Positions 61,001 to 64,000 of a DNA stretch of 64,000 nt are shown one piece after another. Source of the DNA: Colius striatus (Eukaryota > Chordata > Aves > Coliiformes > Coliidae); assembly GCF_028858725.1 (NCBI RefSeq), contig NC_084766.1:25086001-25150000 (forward strand). Direction: 5' to 3'. Position numbers and translations under genes: made by a program. The number at the start of each line of letters is the position of its first letter. Position 1 is the stretch's first letter. A model generated the notes under the pieces. It searched no databases, was not told the DNA's origin, and was given only the letters and a program-made list of their open reading frames with translations.

Positions 61001-61265
61001 TTCTCCGAGGCTAAATAAATCTTTCTCCTCTTTGAGAATGGATGGGGTTGTAATTTTTAGCGTAAAGCATGAAAACTGGGGACAAATGAGCCCTCTTCTC
61101 TGAAGTGACAAGCGACAATGGAGCATATACAGCCTCCTGCGGTTCGCCATGCTGAAACAAGCGTGCCCCTCCGCAGCAGAGAGAAGGCGAGCGCTTGGAG
61201 ACCATATGGTTTTTGAATTTTCTTCACAATTTCCAGACAATTTGATGGATTAGGTTAACCCTCCC
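61001..61265. promoter_or_regulatory. Candidate 3' conserved non-coding element A
   Basis: Unique sequence of balanced composition with GGTTGTAATTTTTAGCG at 61045 and ATTTGATGGATTAGGTTAAC at 61240. It lies about 2 kb downstream of LBX1. Enhancer function is inferred from texture and position only. Confidence 0.35.
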
Positions 61266-61520
61266 TTCCACTGTTTAACTCCACAACAATGGGAGCAGAG
61301 CTGCTCTCCCTTCGCCGGGGCATCTGTGCGCTCCTATTCTTCTTTCTCTCTTGGTATTTGGAACAAGCCTATGAATTACAATGAAATTCACTTTTCTTTA
61401 GGATTATTTGGAAGAGCACTTGTTTTCCGCCACCTCCCGCCCCTACCCCGCCATCACCTCTTTTTTCGTTTGTTTGTTTGTTTGTTTTTGGGCTTGGGTT
61501 GTGATTTTTTTACCTCCGAG
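61266..61520. other. Spacer between 3' candidate elements
   Basis: Contains a TTTG tetranucleotide run (61465-61487). Nothing else recognised. Confidence 0.4.
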
Positions 61521-62080
61521 TGATAGCTTTGACTTCTGTCCAGATCTCTCGGAAAGCCTTCAATCTTGTCCTTAAGTGTTTTTATGCTAAACAGGCAAAT
61601 CGTAAATGCTGAGAAACTGTGACATTTATGTGAAGATCTAGTTAAAGGGCTTTATTTGTTTTCTTTATCTGTTCTCCCCCCCCCCACCCCCCCATCTTCT
61701 CCCCCCTCCTCTTCTGCCCCCTCCCTCCCCCCAGCCTTTTATTCTTTTGTCTTGGAATGGATTTAATGAGGCTGCAAACACTACCATTCAATGTAACCAA
61801 GAAATAATAATAATAAAAAAAAAGGTGGCTGAGTGTATGGAAAACAGGCTGGGAGTTAATTTGGATTTCTAATCTATTGACTTCGGTGTGCAGGGAGAAG
61901 AGCCGCCGGGCCGCCCTCCACCCGCACAACTTTACCACACGTGGCTGGGGCGGGTTGGTAAATACAGCTTCTCCGCGAAGATTTGCAGCGTGTTCATTTG
62001 GCTCGCCCCCCATTCCCAAATAGCTGGGATTTGATCTTATTTAATTTGCATCTTGAAAAACAAAAGCTGTTTGGGTTTGG
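61521..62080. promoter_or_regulatory. Candidate 3' conserved non-coding element B
   Basis: Two A/T-core-rich parts (61521-61670 and 61740-61880) flank a C-rich tract. Motifs include TTTATGCTAAACAGGCAAAT at 61581, GGATTTAATGAGG at 61759, and GAGTTAATTTGGATTTCTAA at 61853. No coding signal. Assignment is inferred. Confidence 0.35.
61676..61735. repeat. C-rich tract, potential G-quadruplex on the minus strand
   Basis: Runs of 10, 7, 6, 5 and 6 cytosines with short loops. The complementary strand therefore has at least four runs of three or more G, the minimal pattern for a G-quadruplex. Confidence 0.7.
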
Positions 62081-63485
62081 GCTTTTTAACATGTCTTAAA
62101 ACTGAAGCGCCGTATCGTGCCTCTCTTTTGCCACGCGTTCTGCAACGCGCTCCTTGCTGGGATCACCTAGCCGGGTACATTTACTGCTGGGGGTTTTGCT
62201 CTCCCTCGAATTTTACATACAAGCCGGATTTTTACTTCTCCACACACACACACACCCTTTTATCCTCATTTTTAAATTTCTCTCTCTCTCTCTCTCTGTT
62301 TCCTTCCCGCAGCAGAAGCCGGGACGCGGTCAGAGACCGAGCCGTGCCCTCCGGGGCTGTCCCAGCCGCAGCCCTTCCCAGCCGCCTCGCAGCCTTGCTG
62401 CCCGGGCCGCGCTCCGGGCGGCGGGTCGGCCTTCCCCTCTACTCCGGATCCCCTCCTGCCCGCCTCATACCCCCAAATTACCCTGTTCCCCTAAACCAGT
62501 CGTTCCCGCGGCCGGGGCATCTGGCCCTGCCGCTGCCAGGCGCTCCGGTCTGGAGCCAGAGCTGCCCCGGAGAAGGGGTAGACGATCTGAGACCTCCCTT
62601 GACATGCTGGTAGGGGGTATCCGGACAGTGACCCCCTTGTCTGGCCGTATCCCTGTCCCCGGTGCTTCCTGCGTGGATTCACAGTGGGTGCAGAGCCAGT
62701 CCCATTTTCCCACCCCTGCAAAACCGGGAAGACGGGGCGTTTCGGAGCTCCTTGCCCCTGGCCCGGTGCTCCGTGTCCGGCAGACCGACTCCCAGCGATT
62801 TCCCTCACTGGGAAGGTGGACATGGGTCAGAGGGGAAAGACCGACCTTTCCCAAACGGATCACACCGAAAAGGGTCTGGATTCAAGCGGGAAGGAGGGAT
62901 TCCCGCCGGGAAAAAACACAGCTGTAAACTCGGGCAAGGAGGGCTGCGAAATCTCCCCACAGCCCGGCCCGGGGAGGTAAAAACCCACAGTTTGGCAAAA
63001 GAGTGTGTGGGAGCTTGGGGGAGGTTTTGCGGGAGAGGGCTGCCGACCCTGTGGCACCCCCACCACTTGCCCAGTCGGGGGCTGCGGTGCTCCGCGTCCC
63101 CCCTCGCCGTCGGGGCGGGCGTGTGCGTTGGGCACGGGCAGGCTCAGTGCGGTGGCTGCGCTTCTGCCCCGGGCACGGTGACCCCCGAGGAGGGTCTCGG
63201 CCCAGCCCACACTCCGGCCCATGCTGTGTCCTCCCGGCAGAAACACTATTTCTCAAACGCAGGAGCTTGCAGGGTCCACACACACTGCCCCCCAGTCTCC
63301 CCTTCCTTCATCCTCAAACCTGGCACTGCCTTGGATTTCATTTGAAGGTGGGAGACAAGCAGGAGGGGACGGGGCGTTGGGGGGTGTTGTCTAATGCTAA
63401 CCTTTGGGGGGTTGTTTTGGTTTGTTTTTTTATAAATGCTACTGCTTTTTTTTCCCTTTTTCTTTTCTTTTTTTTTTCCCTGGGA
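62081..63485. other. LBX1 3' flank with simple repeats
   Basis: Contains (CA)n at 62241-62255, (TC)n at 62280-62297, a CpG-rich part (62310-63240) and a T-rich tract (63422-63479). Open frames of up to 257 codons in the CpG-rich part have no recognised domain. No TLX1 sequence is recognised, and TLX1 is expected well beyond the window. Confidence 0.45.
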
Positions 63486-63785
63486 GGGGTGGAAGAGATC
63501 CATATTTGATCTTGTTCACTTCACACAGGGCTCCCAGACGGAGAATAAAGCCCCCTCCTGAATTATCCAACAGGGCTAAAGCAGGTTGAGTCAGTGAAAT
63601 TCAGTTCCTTATTTTATGAGGTGTCAGGGCTGATGTCGAATATGGCAACGATAACTAATACTACAGTCTGAGGGACCAGAACGTGGTAATTAATCCCAAA
63701 GACTTAAGTGTATTTTAGTTCAGGAGAAAAAAAATCACTAATTCAATCGTCCGGAAAATTGAAGTTTGATGCATGAGTCTCTGCT
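63486..63785. promoter_or_regulatory. Candidate 3' conserved non-coding element C
   Basis: A dense set of A/T-core and other sites in unique sequence: CATATTTGATCTTGTTCAC at 63501, CCTGAATTATCCAACAGG at 63557, ACGATAACTAATACTACAG at 63647, GTGGTAATTAATCCCAAAG at 63684, and CACTAATTCAATCG at 63736. It is the strongest enhancer-like block downstream of LBX1, about 4.5 kb from its stop codon. Function is inferred. Confidence 0.45.
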
Positions 63786-64000
63786 GAAAGGAAAGGCTTT
63801 TTCTTCCCGATTCTGGGGTTGGGGCAGGAATCGCAGCTTCTCTCTCCTCCACTCCCCAGAAAGGCCCCGGTACCGGGCCGCTGCCCACCCGCCCCCAGCC
63901 CAGGCACACCGGGGACCAGCACATCGAGAACTAACATCCAGATCCAGTCCGAGGGGTTCACAAGGCGCTCCCCTTTTCCCTCTGCAACACCTCCAGTCCT
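63786..64000. other. Right edge of window, nothing recognised
   Basis: C-rich sequence without a gene or repeat that I can name. Confidence 0.4.

Noticed and set aside
1..64000. tRNA, rRNA or known structured RNA genes
   Set aside because: No tRNA B-box in a convincing context or other recognisable RNA gene was found by eye. A covariance-model scan would be decisive.

Overview
The window is nuclear DNA from a vertebrate, almost certainly a bird. It has five or six CR1 retrotransposon fragments ending in the bird-type 3' octamer (ATTCTATG-like), few other interspersed repeats, a long gene-poor stretch, and one vertebrate developmental gene with a standard GT-AG intron. The species cannot be named from this sequence. 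Nothing in the window is bacterial or phage, and no operon logic applies.

The only protein-coding gene I can support is a ladybird-type homeobox gene, best called LBX1, on the + strand near the right end. Its two coding exons are 57908-58232 and 58533-59035, separated by a 300-bp intron, and they encode 275 aa. It sits in a CpG-rich block from about 51.6 to 59.1 kb. Upstream are an A+T-rich, homeodomain-site-rich promoter block (57.04-57.36 kb) and, 1.9 kb before the ATG, a cassette of CArG box, MEF2 site, TATA box and a possible splice donor (55.96-56.13 kb). The 3' UTR runs to one of two or three poly(A) signals between 59.44 and 60.14 kb.

Everything left of about 55.6 kb looks like intergenic DNA. 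In other vertebrates LBX1 is flanked by BTRC on its 5' side and TLX1 on its 3' side, with long enhancer-rich intervals. If that order holds here, positions 1-55 kb belong to the LBX1-BTRC interval and 60-64 kb is the start of the LBX1-TLX1 interval. Neither neighbour is in the window. The intergenic part contains CR1 fragments (3.2, 18.7-19.1, 25.7, 32.4-32.7 and 35.5-35.8 kb), two minisatellites (24-bp units at 2.6 kb, 54-bp units at 42.8-43.1 kb), simple repeats, an isolated CpG-rich island at 14.6-15.0 kb, and several A+T-rich, homeodomain-motif-rich blocks of a few hundred bases that look like conserved enhancers (strongest: 9.64-10.05, 36.12-36.42, 51.13-51.60 and 63.49-63.78 kb). Conservation cannot be measured from one sequence, so the enhancer calls are inferences from composition and motif content.

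I found no novel protein system. The most interesting points are the CArG/MEF2/TATA cassette with a possible non-coding first exon, and the LBX1 intron, which has no in-frame stop and a length divisible by three, so its retention would insert 100 residues just before the homeodomain.
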